Source: Candidatus Babelota bacterium (GTDB lineage: Bacteria > Babelota > Babeliae > Babelales > Vermiphilaceae). Taken from it: 43,334 bases of DNA. The notes under the pieces are model-generated. The model did not search any database, was not told the origin of the DNA, and saw nothing but the letters and a program-made list of their open reading frames with translations. Below, piece after piece: positions 31,391 to 42,500 of this stretch; position 1 is the first letter of the stretch, and each line of letters opens with the position of its first letter. A program made the translations under genes and the position numbers. The DNA is taken from positions 1-43,334 of the forward strand of contig RXKB01000033.1 in the NCBI GenBank assembly GCA_003963225.1, in the 5' to 3' direction.

Positions 31391-31658
31391 CACCTGGGCG
31401 ATCAGAGCGACACATATCTTCCTCTACTATAAGGCTGGTTGACTGGGTTCATTTTGTTTTTAGTTTAGGTGGGGGATAGCATCCCCCAACCCAAACAACC
31501 TTTCTTAGAACTATAAGGACGGAGTTGAACCAGCTTGGAACTCCGTGAAAACCAGACTTGTCCTTCCTTTACGGAATTAGGACAAATTTAACAATTATTG
31601 TCAATAGCTAGGTAATATTTTATCAACTTTTTTTTCGCGATTATAGCCGCTTTTCACA
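31391..31658. other. Convergent intergenic region with three hairpins
   Basis: Plus- and minus-strand genes end here, towards each other. Hairpins: TGGGGGAT-AGC-ATCCCCCA (31470-31488); ACGGAGTT/AACTCCGT (31519-31546); TTGTCCT/AGGACAA (31558-31585) with TTCC/GGAA inside. A T8 run is at about 31626. These probably act as terminators for one or both strands. I saw no gene or tRNA. Confidence 0.6.
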
Positions 31659-34600
31659 TTATCTAGCGTCAGTTGGGAATATCCCAAATAGATTTGAGGT
31701 CTCAACAGAGGTATTCTCAAATAAATCTACCATTCTTAATTGGTTAGAGAGTACTGGAATGGAACGCATAAGTGTAGTACTACCCTTTCTAGAGCCGTCT
31801 TTATTCTCGTCATCAGCAGCCCATACTAAGAATGCTTTACCAGTTTTAGCAATCCTGTCAAAGGCTACTACAGGTTTCTGGATGGTATCAAATATGTCTA
31901 CAGGTAGTAACCCGCTAGAAGCATCCTGAACAAGTCTTGTTAATCTCTTCTTAGCGTAGGACTCATCGTCGTCATCAAACGCCGCTCCTAGTAGTAACAT
32001 CATTGTTATTAGCCACATACCAGTGTTCGCCAACTCCATCATTGCTTTAAGTCTCGCAGCTTGTTGCTTGGTCCGATCATCCTTTTTCCCAAATAAACTC
32101 ACAAACTCTTTTTTGGATTCATCCCATTTAAAATCATTCTGGTACATGAGGTAAGGTAACTTAACCATAGCAGCTATGGCAGCCACACCTACTCTAACTC
32201 TACCAGTCATAACCTCTTCCTCCCATTTCCATACTGGTACATCATCTGGTCTGGAGATGTTTTTATCCAAGACATACCTACCAACAGTTATATCGTTAAA
32301 TGGGGAGGAGTATAAATTCTTTAAGTAAGTGAAGAAGAACTTCTTAAACTGGAACAAAAACTGTCCTACTACCGTAGTCTCTATTGCTGTTCTCTCTTCG
32401 CTCCTATAGGAACCGTGGAGTTTCTCGTAAGCACGTCTTAGGTTCTTCATCTCCCTATCATCTAGTTCCTTTAGATCCTCAAACACACCATCAGCAATTT
32501 CGACTTTACCGCGTGTTCCACCTACCCACACTAGTTCCCCATTCTCGACTTTGTAGGAGTCCCAGATACTCTTCTTGCCTAGCTTGATGGAGTTAGTCAT
32601 CATTGCTAGGTGTACTAAAGCACCGTAAGTTTCCCCTAGGTTATGGAACATATACGCATGGGAAAATAAAGAGGGAGAAGTAACATCAGCAAAGAGTGTA
32701 TCTCTACCAGCTTTGTAATCATAATTATCTGGTAACCAGTCAAACTTCTTAGCCATTAAGAATAGCTTGGACTCATCCCCTTTACCAGCCATGACCATAC
32801 CTAGGTGCTTAGTATATTCAGCATAAGCTTTAGCTACACCTTTCTCACTTACCTGTATGTCTTCAGGGGGTATACCCATAAGCCTGCTTATTAAAGGCTT
32901 AGTGACATTCATAGTATTGGTTACAGTGATTAGGGCAGTGTTAAATGCAGCACCAACAGCAGAGAAACCCATACCAGCAAATGTGACCCATGACTTTAAC
33001 ATCATGAGTATCTTGGTTTGGTCTAGTGTTAGTTCCTGATTCTTAGGTATACCTATTGCCTCTTTAACCTTATCTGGAACTTTGACTACCCATTTACTAG
33101 ATGTCATGCCTAAACCATCAGTACTCTTTAGTACTTGAGCAGTTATAACATTCTGCATCCACTTTACCAACTCGGGATACTTTTGTTTACCGGTCTCATC
33201 TACCTTCAATTCAAGCGTGTTCTTAACCCCTTCAGCAATAGAGTATAGACCATCTCCGTACTTCTTCTCGAGTAATGAATCCATAAACTGATGATATGCC
33301 ATCTGCATATCCATAGTGTGGAGATTCTCCTCTACAATCTTTGAGTTAAAGTGGGAGTAGAACTTAAGCGGTAATCCGCCTTTAGAATCATTGTTATGAA
33401 ACTCATCCTCAATCAAAGATGTTAAATTCCTTTTAAAGTAGTCTTTAGCCCTAGTTAAAACTCCGAAACCACCTTCATAAAAAGGCTGTTCCTCTCTATG
33501 CTCATCTATACTCTTAGGATAGCGTGGTGCGAAATCATCAGGTAAAACTAAGGGTCTATTCATGACCTCTGCTTTTGTTAATACCTTCCCATTACTTGTT
33601 ACAAACGCAGGAGCCCCCATTACCTCAGTGTATAAACTCCTCATGGTGGAGACCACATAATCCCTATATTCCCTTTGAGCTTTAGTTAGAGGCTTCTCTA
33701 CACCATTGTCATTATAGGTATCAAGTGTGTTCATGTAGTACCCATTCCTAGTGCCGTCCTTTACCCTTCTCCACATGAAGTTAAACGCATCCTTTCTTTT
33801 AGTCTGCGTACGTCGTAGTATTATGTTAGCAGCTAAGGGCGCAAAAGCAAGAATAGGATTTAAAGTCACAACCCCGACAGCAGTCATCGTAGAGAGAATA
33901 TTACGCACTAGCTTTCTCTTCTTAGAGCTGTCCTGAGCTTCCTCTAATACCTTACCTAGTAACTTAGTAGCCTTAGTAGCATATTGCTCAAATTCATTAT
34001 TCTTACTAGTCTTACGCCGTAAAAACTCTTGATGGAATGTCTGCACTATAGGGTGAGCTATGTCAGAAAAGTTCTTCAGTTGTCCGAAGGTCTTTGGTAT
34101 ATCCTCCATACTGGTTGTGAACTTAGTACCGGGAGCAGCAGTTAACTCTTGGTACAATTGCGTTAAAGCAGCCCTTTGCTGCTTAACACTGGTGGGCTCT
34201 ACGCTTAATTCACTATTAAGCGTGATCTCATTTAATCTGTTCTCAACCCACTGGACTTTATCAGCAAATGAGGGTAGTTTATCCAGTTCGTGAATATACT
34301 TGATGGTTAGAGGTCTAACCCCCATGTAGGTTTCCTCATTCAAGAGCTTGCGTTTTTGCAGCTCGTTATACACCTCTTTGTTGTTCTCTTTGTAGTAGTT
34401 ACCTATCATGTCAAGATAGGGCTGCATATCTACATCGAAGGTGTTATAGTTATCCCCTCTGATGCCAACTAGACGTAGGAACTCAAAGGATGCTCCCTCA
34501 TACCTCTCTTTTAGCATGATTGCACGCATAACCAACTCTAGTTTAGCTTTAGAGAGTTTAGAGTCTTTTACATCCCCGTAAGCCATAATATGCGAGGTCT

Positions 34601-36143
34601 GCGAATCCGATGTTAGATTACCGAACTTCCAGTCCACTAGCTTCAATTGGTTATACTTCGTTTGGATTACACCGTCAGCTGTAGTACCTAGAGGTTTACC
34701 ATTCTCATCTTTTAAGATTGAGGAGACTAGGACAACCTCGGGAGCAATTCGATCTGGTATATCGTAGCGTTTAGTCCCGTCTACAGATACATTAATTCCA
34801 GAGAGATTTAAGATTAATTGTAGATCCCTTTCAAGATTTTGAATTATTTCTAGCCTATTAAGTGGGATACCAGGATAGAGTTTATTAGCCCACATTGTAG
34901 CATTCTCTAAAGCCTCTGGAGAATTGGAGAGCTTATACTCTATATAGGCGTGTCCGATCTTACCTTTTATCCTCGCCTCATCTGCCGTTCTCTCCAGCAT
35001 TAAAGTTAAGTCCTCTAGACTTAGTAAGCCATCAGCTGTTTGTATTTTACCATCTAGTGGTATACCATTTTCCTTGAATATGATCTCAGCTCTAAAGCTG
35101 GCATCACTTTTCTCTTTGCCTCTTTTCTTCAAGGAAAATACACCTACTTCCCTATCCCCAACAAATGATGTAACACGTTTTGCCACATCATTATTGTTTT
35201 CATCTTGGTAATAAAGAGAATCATCTGGGGCTTTCAGCTTTAAGGCATTATCAATGAGATCCTTAATAACATCAACATTAAACTTCATTCTCTCACTGAT
35301 GTTGCTACCCATAGCAGCTTGATAAACTGATGCTGCTTGATTGGCTGTAAACAAAGTGTAGGATTTATCTACGTCAATTTTAGAGCTGGAGTAATTTAAA
35401 TAGGACATAAACTCCCCTAATGTAGTGTACTCATCAATACTGCGATTAAAGAGTTTACGCATGATAGATTTTAAGAACTCTATAATCTGGTAAAAGATAT
35501 TACTGCGTTTTGCAGCTTGTTTACCTAAAAACTCCACCAGTTCCTCTTGATCTTGAGTTTTGGCTTCGTTTAGAAGGTACTCATAAAATGAGGGATTCTC
35601 CTTCTCTATTACAGCAACTATGGGGTGAAGATATTCGTGTATCGGCGTATCAGCAGTAGCGTACGCAGTATTGATTTTGACGTATCTACCTCTTTCATCA
35701 AAGGAGTAGTATCCCTTTCGTTTGTCTTGAGGATCGTTATACATCTCATATCTTATGCCAGTTCTGTTATACAACTTGGAGAGGGTTTCCCCCATCTTAC
35801 TAAGGTTTCTAGTCGTGATCTCAGGACCAGTAATGTAGGGTTTGTATCCTGCTGTAGTGACAACCCCAGCATCCTTAAACTCTACAATGGTAGCAGGATC
35901 AATCTTGGATGCAAAGTGTGCGCTTAGCTTGTCAACATCGTAATACAGAGAAGGGAAGTTCAATCTAAAGTAATCTGCACCATAGTTGTAGACTTGAGTC
36001 TGGACTCTCTTAATTAGTTCAGCTTCTTTACTCTCTTTGTATGTGGGTTTAAAATCCCCGAATACGCTGTAAAAATTCTTGGCCGTGAATTTATCACCGA
36101 ACTGAGTGGCCTTATTCAGTTCAGGCATGAGTGGGCATATCAT
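31659..36143 (-). CDS. Giant cargo-like protein with zincin-type and PD-(D/E)XK-type motifs
   Basis: A 1494-residue protein. Near residue 168 TPIHEYLHPIVAVIEK gives a zincin-type HExxH, with acidic residues downstream (QEELVEFL). Around 410-540 lie GKIGHAYIEY, GTTADGVIQTK and LKLVDWKFGN, the Asp and DxK of a PD-(D/E)XK nuclease fold, followed by a helix. The C-terminal half has several hydrophobic stretches (VGVVTLNPILAFAPLAANII, WLITMMLLLGAAF) that fit a protein crossing membranes on ejection. The start at 36143 follows the upstream stop after one base; ATG at 36188 would overlap it. crAss-like phages carry similar giant virion proteins beside the RNA polymerase. Confidence 0.75.
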   Translation of the reverse strand: MICPLMPELNKATQFGDKFTAKNFYSVFGDFKPTYKESKEAELIKRVQTQVYNYGADYFRLNFPSLYYDVDKLSAHFASKIDPATIVEFKDAGVVTTAGYKPYITGPEITTRNLSKMGETLSKLYNRTGIRYEMYNDPQDKRKGYYSFDERGRYVKINTAYATADTPIHEYLHPIVAVIEKENPSFYEYLLNEAKTQDQEELVEFLGKQAAKRSNIFYQIIEFLKSIMRKLFNRSIDEYTTLGEFMSYLNYSSSKIDVDKSYTLFTANQAASVYQAAMGSNISERMKFNVDVIKDLIDNALKLKAPDDSLYYQDENNNDVAKRVTSFVGDREVGVFSLKKRGKEKSDASFRAEIIFKENGIPLDGKIQTADGLLSLEDLTLMLERTADEARIKGKIGHAYIEYKLSNSPEALENATMWANKLYPGIPLNRLEIIQNLERDLQLILNLSGINVSVDGTKRYDIPDRIAPEVVLVSSILKDENGKPLGTTADGVIQTKYNQLKLVDWKFGNLTSDSQTSHIMAYGDVKDSKLSKAKLELVMRAIMLKERYEGASFEFLRLVGIRGDNYNTFDVDMQPYLDMIGNYYKENNKEVYNELQKRKLLNEETYMGVRPLTIKYIHELDKLPSFADKVQWVENRLNEITLNSELSVEPTSVKQQRAALTQLYQELTAAPGTKFTTSMEDIPKTFGQLKNFSDIAHPIVQTFHQEFLRRKTSKNNEFEQYATKATKLLGKVLEEAQDSSKKRKLVRNILSTMTAVGVVTLNPILAFAPLAANIILRRTQTKRKDAFNFMWRRVKDGTRNGYYMNTLDTYNDNGVEKPLTKAQREYRDYVVSTMRSLYTEVMGAPAFVTSNGKVLTKAEVMNRPLVLPDDFAPRYPKSIDEHREEQPFYEGGFGVLTRAKDYFKRNLTSLIEDEFHNNDSKGGLPLKFYSHFNSKIVEENLHTMDMQMAYHQFMDSLLEKKYGDGLYSIAEGVKNTLELKVDETGKQKYPELVKWMQNVITAQVLKSTDGLGMTSSKWVVKVPDKVKEAIGIPKNQELTLDQTKILMMLKSWVTFAGMGFSAVGAAFNTALITVTNTMNVTKPLISRLMGIPPEDIQVSEKGVAKAYAEYTKHLGMVMAGKGDESKLFLMAKKFDWLPDNYDYKAGRDTLFADVTSPSLFSHAYMFHNLGETYGALVHLAMMTNSIKLGKKSIWDSYKVENGELVWVGGTRGKVEIADGVFEDLKELDDREMKNLRRAYEKLHGSYRSEERTAIETTVVGQFLFQFKKFFFTYLKNLYSSPFNDITVGRYVLDKNISRPDDVPVWKWEEEVMTGRVRVGVAAIAAMVKLPYLMYQNDFKWDESKKEFVSLFGKKDDRTKQQAARLKAMMELANTGMWLITMMLLLGAAFDDDDESYAKKRLTRLVQDASSGLLPVDIFDTIQKPVVAFDRIAKTGKAFLVWAADDENKDGSRKGSTTLMRSIPVLSNQLRMVDLFENTSVETSNLFGIFPTDAR

Positions 36144-36144
36144 G

Positions 36145-39100
36145 TTAGCATGGTTGGGTTTTTTCAAGTACATCCATGAACTCATCAAGTGAGTACTTGG
36201 ATTGCGTTAATGCTTGTAATGTCGGTATCCCAAATGGGATTACTACTGCTTTGTTATCTGTAATCTCCTTTATGTAGCCATACGCCACACCATTTTCAGT
36301 GTTAAACATCTTAAGCATTCTACCCTCTGAAGCTTTATTTTTTACAGAGAATGGTACTGCTCCAAGATCTACGTAGATGTTCTCACCTTCATGAGTTATG
36401 GAGTTGTATGGTATAAACTCATTGCGATTTATTAGGTAATCAATCTCTGCAAACAAACGCTCTTCGGTTGTGAATACAACATCATCCAAAATAGGATCAA
36501 CATAAGACACGCTATTCATAAGAGCTTGAGCAGCGGTTCTAGCCATTACAGGATTACTAACCTTTAATGGGCCTAGTATATTTTCTTGAGCTATGTACCT
36601 AGCTTTACTAGGTAGTGAGGAGATTAACCGTAATACATCATCAATTTTAGATGGGTTGGATGTTAACTCGTTTATAGGGAGAATAACTACATTATCTGAT
36701 GCTACTAGTGTAGATAGATCATTAGCTATCACTATTGAGTTCCTACTCTTTCTAGAGATAATTTTAGATACTGGTAATACACTTACCGCGCTCTCTCTGG
36801 AGGCTACATCTAAAGGGCTAGCAATAGACTCATTCTCAAGAATCTTTCTCTCATTTGTTAGAGATATTTTCTCCATGAAACTATAGGAGTAAGTGACTGC
36901 AACTACTTCTTCATTTCGTATGATCGGGGTGATGGTAGTTATTTTACCCTTTATCAACTCAATGGGTGTTGATCCTTTGTAAGCTGGGATATAAACAGTC
37001 TCACCTTCAGTAACAACTTGAGGGCCTGTAATTTGAAATGCGTTAGATGCTGTGGGGGTAACACCGTACAGAACGTTTAAGTTTGGATTAACTAATATCT
37101 CCAAGTTTAACCCCTTCTCTAAGTCAGATGGGGAGAAGCTGTAGGTATGGTGTAAAGGCGCGATAGCAAATACCCTATAGTAGACATAGGAGTCACTATT
37201 AACATCCAGCTTAATATAGATTTTATCATCAAAACGTTTGATGATCTTTGGGTAAATAGTCGATTCTACTTTTGGGTACTTTAGATCATAGTATACCTCT
37301 TGCTCATTAACAACATCAACTCCACGTAATACACTTAAAGAACGTCCACCTTTTTTGTAAGAGGAAGTGGTAGATGGTTTTAATCCTGCTACGAAGGGGA
37401 GTGATGAGAGATCGCTAGAGACATACTGGTGTACAAACTGATCCTCGATAGCCTCAATGTTCTTCATGAAGTCAACATCAGATACTCCTTTAATGACACT
37501 TATTCTCTCCTCCATAGCTTTAGAGAAGTTCACAATCAGCCTAGAGGGGAATATCCTGCCTAAAGCAGTTCTCCCATAGGCTAGACCTTGAGTTAAAATA
37601 GCGTACCTGAATAGGTCCAAGGCTAGTTGAGGAGAGTCAATCAGTAGATCCTCATAAGAGGAGATCAGACTCTCCCTGACTTCATCATCATTAACCTTAT
37701 CAGAGGTTAAAGCTAGCTTATGTAGACCAGTAGCGTCATCAGTAATAATCTCCATATTGTACACTAAATCATTGGAGTTCTTCTTATCAAGGAGCCTCTT
37801 AATGAATTGCTGCGACCATGCTTCAACACCAGTGTATGTTACACCTCTCACTACTACTCTCTCCGTCATCTTTGAGGTATCTAGATCTACATCCACACCA
37901 TCGACGTTGAAAGAAACATTAGAGGATATAAACTTTAAAAACTCATTAGCGGCTTGATCTAAAACAGAATATGAGAATATAGTTTTGTTAGCTCCAATCT
38001 TACCGATGTTTTTTAGGATGTCGTGTAACTTCTTAGCTAGTACAGGGGAGTAAACAAAGAAACCAGACTCCAGGATAGAGTTAAGGGTTAGCATTGATTT
38101 ATATGCCTGAAATACGTGTGGAATATTTAAGGGTACTACGTTAGTAAAGTTTGAGTTACTAGATGGACTAACGTGCATAACCCCGCTAGATCGCATAACA
38201 CGATTGGCAAACCAGCTAGATGCTCTAAGAGTTCTAGTATTCTTGAAGAGTGTGGAGTCCTTTAAGGCTTTGAGTTGGTTATTTAAAAACTCTTGAGCAG
38301 CTTCAGGATCACTGTCTTTTAGATTTAAGTATGTTTCAGATGTGATGATCTGATCCTTAATAGATGCTATAATTCTCTCCCCGATAGCTTCTTTAGCCGT
38401 GGAGAGATATGAGAATTCATTATAGTGGTTAACCCTGGAAATTAAATAATCAATTCTAGCTTTTGAGGAGGGTAGTGTCCTTAATAGGGAGAACAGCTGG
38501 GCATATGTGAAAAACTCATCGCCTATATCAGCTAGTTTAGAGAGCTCTTTAGCAACTAAGTAATCTGATAAGCTACTATCCTTCTTCTTACCCGTATAAA
38601 GATCCTCAAGTACCTGCATAGAAGGAGACATGGACTTAAAGATTTTTATGTAGGTATTAAGAGAAGGGTCTTCCCCTATCTGTTTTTGATAGGCAGTTGG
38701 GATGTTACCATCATAAAAGTTATCTAACGCTTTAGCAGCGTCTTGCACCGTTAAGGGTAAAGAGTCTTGCATAACCTTTTGGTAATCATCTTTTGTGATT
38801 CGGCTTTTAGTTGCTAACTCCTTAAAGGTCTTAGACTGAAACATCCTAACTACATCTCGCAGGGGAATACCCATCATTAAAGAGGCCAAGAAAGCATTAG
38901 CATTAGAGTTAGTTATACCTAGTACGAATAGTTTTTGCTCTTTAACGTTATCTATAGCTAAGTTAATAATCATGTCAATTAGCTCAAAGATGTTCAGGTT
39001 TGTTTTGTTCTCAAGCCTTGACATCCCTTTGTAGGACTTATTATCAATAACTATAGGATTCTTCAAATTGGGTATCTCCCTTTCCTCAACCTTAACATTA

Positions 39101-39585
39101 GGATACTTAGAGAGTAACTCATTTACAGACTCTACTCCGTATTTGGAGAGTAGTAAACTCTTAGTAGGAGTAAACACCTCATCCCCATCACGTAGACTTT
39201 TAATTGGTGTGGACTCAAACATATACCCAGCCATCTTACCAGAGTTAGCAGATATACCCGTTATTCGCATACCAGAGTATGTGTTAGCGTGTATATCTCT
39301 TTGAGTCATGTAATCAGTTAACTCCCCTTTTGGGTAAATCAAAGACTTAACAGTTTTAGCATCCAGCTTAGGTAACTCCTTATCAGGATTATCCCTCTGA
39401 TAGTTAAGTCTAGCAATCATCTCTGCTATAGACTCTTCATACTTAGAGAAGTCATATTTCTCAATTAAGAGCTTTAGTTCGGGTGATTCTGGGGGAGTTA
39501 ACTCCCCCAGCCCTTTTTCAGACAAATAGTTAATGAGCTCTTCTTCAGTGTACTCTTTGTCGTTTAGTATGTAAACACAATCCAT
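36145..39585 (-). CDS. Giant protein, probable RNA polymerase/virion cargo component
   Basis: A 1146-residue, largely soluble protein starting with MDCVYILNDKEYTEEELINY. It contains many helical regions and a beta-rich middle (ETVYIPAYKGSTPIELIKGK) and ends acidic. I see no catalytic motif I can name. The start shares a base with the upstream stop (TAATG) and the stop is one base from the next start, so the three giants form one coupled operon. By position it corresponds to the middle giant ORF of crAss-like genomes, proposed to be part of the phage-encoded RNA polymerase or its cargo. That role is inference. Confidence 0.65.
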   Translation of the reverse strand: MDCVYILNDKEYTEEELINYLSEKGLGELTPPESPELKLLIEKYDFSKYEESIAEMIARLNYQRDNPDKELPKLDAKTVKSLIYPKGELTDYMTQRDIHANTYSGMRITGISANSGKMAGYMFESTPIKSLRDGDEVFTPTKSLLLSKYGVESVNELLSKYPNVKVEEREIPNLKNPIVIDNKSYKGMSRLENKTNLNIFELIDMIINLAIDNVKEQKLFVLGITNSNANAFLASLMMGIPLRDVVRMFQSKTFKELATKSRITKDDYQKVMQDSLPLTVQDAAKALDNFYDGNIPTAYQKQIGEDPSLNTYIKIFKSMSPSMQVLEDLYTGKKKDSSLSDYLVAKELSKLADIGDEFFTYAQLFSLLRTLPSSKARIDYLISRVNHYNEFSYLSTAKEAIGERIIASIKDQIITSETYLNLKDSDPEAAQEFLNNQLKALKDSTLFKNTRTLRASSWFANRVMRSSGVMHVSPSSNSNFTNVVPLNIPHVFQAYKSMLTLNSILESGFFVYSPVLAKKLHDILKNIGKIGANKTIFSYSVLDQAANEFLKFISSNVSFNVDGVDVDLDTSKMTERVVVRGVTYTGVEAWSQQFIKRLLDKKNSNDLVYNMEIITDDATGLHKLALTSDKVNDDEVRESLISSYEDLLIDSPQLALDLFRYAILTQGLAYGRTALGRIFPSRLIVNFSKAMEERISVIKGVSDVDFMKNIEAIEDQFVHQYVSSDLSSLPFVAGLKPSTTSSYKKGGRSLSVLRGVDVVNEQEVYYDLKYPKVESTIYPKIIKRFDDKIYIKLDVNSDSYVYYRVFAIAPLHHTYSFSPSDLEKGLNLEILVNPNLNVLYGVTPTASNAFQITGPQVVTEGETVYIPAYKGSTPIELIKGKITTITPIIRNEEVVAVTYSYSFMEKISLTNERKILENESIASPLDVASRESAVSVLPVSKIISRKSRNSIVIANDLSTLVASDNVVILPINELTSNPSKIDDVLRLISSLPSKARYIAQENILGPLKVSNPVMARTAAQALMNSVSYVDPILDDVVFTTEERLFAEIDYLINRNEFIPYNSITHEGENIYVDLGAVPFSVKNKASEGRMLKMFNTENGVAYGYIKEITDNKAVVIPFGIPTLQALTQSKYSLDEFMDVLEKTQPC

Positions 39586-42500
39586 TATTTACAATTCTTT
39601 TTAATTACTCCGGATTCCACCAATTTTGGTAAATACTCCTCTAGAAGATTCTTAAGATCCTGTTGCATATCCACTAGAGTAGATGAGGCTCTCTCAAATG
39701 AGATAGGCGTTAAGAGATCCATTCGGTTTTTAATATCTCTCAGATTAGAGGAAAACAAATATACAACATTGTTCTTGCTAGACATAATTGCAGTATCTAG
39801 TAGTACATCCAGATCTTGCTCCATTTCATCTAGTTCTAAAGCCAGAGCGGTTTTATCATCTTTCGTGGCAGCTAAATAACCTTTGCGTGTATCTCTAACC
39901 TTGTTTTCAAGAATAGAGATGAATTTCTCTAAGTATGTATGAAGCGGTAATCCTTCAACCATTAGCGGGGAGCCATCAATATCACATCCTACAAAGACTC
40001 CTTCCTCTATGTTCTCTACTTTAGGATTCTTAAAGTATTTAGAGAGTATATCTTTAATTGGTAACTTATTAGCTGCAGCGCTTTTAGAGATGATAAAGAG
40101 TGTATCAATGTCGTAATCTGAACCATGGAAGAACACAATCTCTTTAGGGGCAATTATGATGTTACCCATAGAACCTTGAGGTACGGGATAGAATCCTTTA
40201 ACCTTAAGTGCTAAAGCAGAGTGGTAGTTTGTTGATGGGATACGGAATCCAACGATACCGTCTTTATTGCCTGGAGTTACTACGTCGCCTTCTTGGAAGA
40301 AGTTCCTGTAGGTATCAGGCAGTAGTACCTCTGTATAACCATCTTTGTCTTTATACTTCAGTGTATCGTCCCCTGTAAGTGTTCCAAATGCAGACTGCAG
40401 AACCAACTTAGATCCTTTAAACCTGAATCCAACAGTAGCAGACGAGACTATTGATGCAATAGAGGCTACTACCTTGGATTGTATTAACGGCAGGTTAAAC
40501 GATACAGCTGGAGCATTGTTCTCATCTTTGGCAGATAACGCACTTGCTACATCCTCACTACCGCGTACACGCTCTAAAGAGTTAACCAGACGTTGACGCA
40601 GTGCTCGGAAGGACCCACCAGTGAGTTTACCTTTATGGGAGAGTTGCAGTTCCCGACTAAGCTTTTTAGAGCCAAGAGAGATTATCTGGGCATTCAATCT
40701 ATGAAGATCAGTAATCTCCGCTGTATTCAGTCCATTAGTGTTTTGAAAACTGGTCAACTGCGAAGGATTAGATACTGTTACATCAGGGCTCTTAGCAGGG
40801 TTCAACTGAATACGCATAAACTGATTATGGATAGTCATGATACCGCTCTCTTTAAGCCCATCACCTAAGGCTTCTTCAGTAGTTGAGGCACTCCCTTTCA
40901 AAGGAGCCCCCATCTTGACAGCGCTTCTAAACACTGCTTGATCTACTTTAGCTTTGCGCATATTACTACGTAGAGTACCTAAGTCAGGATATAACTCCAC
41001 CAATTCGTCGGTTAAAATGATTGCAGAGTATTTAATAGATCTTGGTACACCATCCTCGCCTATACCAAAGTAAACAGGCTTCATAGTTACGTCCAAGTCT
41101 GATTCTATACCATAGGTTCTAGCATATACCTCATACGCTTCAGGTAACATATAACCTTGAGCATCAGTCTCTTTAAACGATTCTCTAAAGCTCTTAGCAT
41201 TCAATGCCTCTAGCTCTTCAGTAATACTTGGTTCCAAATCCTCAATAACTGCAACTCTAGATGTTTGAGGTAATCCAAAGTTGTTATCCACTAAGAGAAC
41301 ATCCCCAGTAGCAGTTGCGATTTGAATACGTTTAGTTTCATCCTCTTTACCAGTGTAGAATGCTTCATCCCCATATACAAGTTGAGATAAAGAGTATTGG
41401 TGTATGATGTGGTTGTAGTAGTATACCTCAAGTAATCTAGGGAGAACTTTTATAACATCGTTATTCCTATCTGTATTCAGTTTCTGAAGCTCCTCTTGGA
41501 AGTTCTCACTATTGCGAATACTCTTGAGCCTATCATAGTATTTACTCTCTGTAAGATAACCAGTTGGGAGTACGCCAAGCAGGTTAGCAACAATCTCAAT
41601 TTGAGTGTAATCGAATTGAGGGTTACCAGTAGAAGTATTGAGTAGTGGTATAAATTCCTCTAGTGCTTCGTTGATACGCTCTTGTATATACTTAGGAGAG
41701 AACTTGTTATCTACAACTCCAGGGAATGTTATTTGACTTTTACGGTTTTGATAGTTAACAACATTAGGAATATCTGGACGATTGCGCTGATTCTGTATGA
41801 TCTTCTCTATAAGCTTAGGCGCATCTTCTAAAGAAATCAAAGACACGCGCATACCTTGTACACTCCTACGGTTAGCCGGTACTGGCATAAACTGGATGTA
41901 CGAGGTCTTATGTTTTGCTAAGGCTGCTAGAAATCCGAAGATGAAATGTCGTTGATGATATTCCTTAGGCCCCTCAGACTGTAGATATTTCGAGATAATA
42001 GGACGACGAATAGCATCGTGGTCTACATACTCAAATAACTGCAGATTAGAGTTGTTGTTAACATACAGGTTATCCTTAATGATTGGGGAAGTAGATGTGA
42101 GTTTATTGCCTTCCTTCTTAATGTGTACAAATGAGGTTGAATCATTCGATGTTAAGAAGTTGAATAAAGAACTCTGGAACGAGGCATCAGTCCATCCATA
42201 CGCTCTTTTACCATCACCCCTGATATAAGAGGTTACTTCAATGTTAGAGGCGGATGTACCTAAAATATCTATGATATTATCTACTAATGACCCTTCATCG
42301 TTGATTACATCAAGCGGCTCAAACATCCAGTTCTTTTGGGACATCGCAGGTACTGCTCTTAACAGCGAGGCGTGAGTTTTAATAATCTGGGCTTCCGAGG
42401 CTTCTTTAGGTATTCCTTTATAACCAAGTAATCTCACAAATTGAGATACAGCAGAGCGTTTGTCGACAACTGATGTAGCAGATGCTACTGCCTCTTTAAA

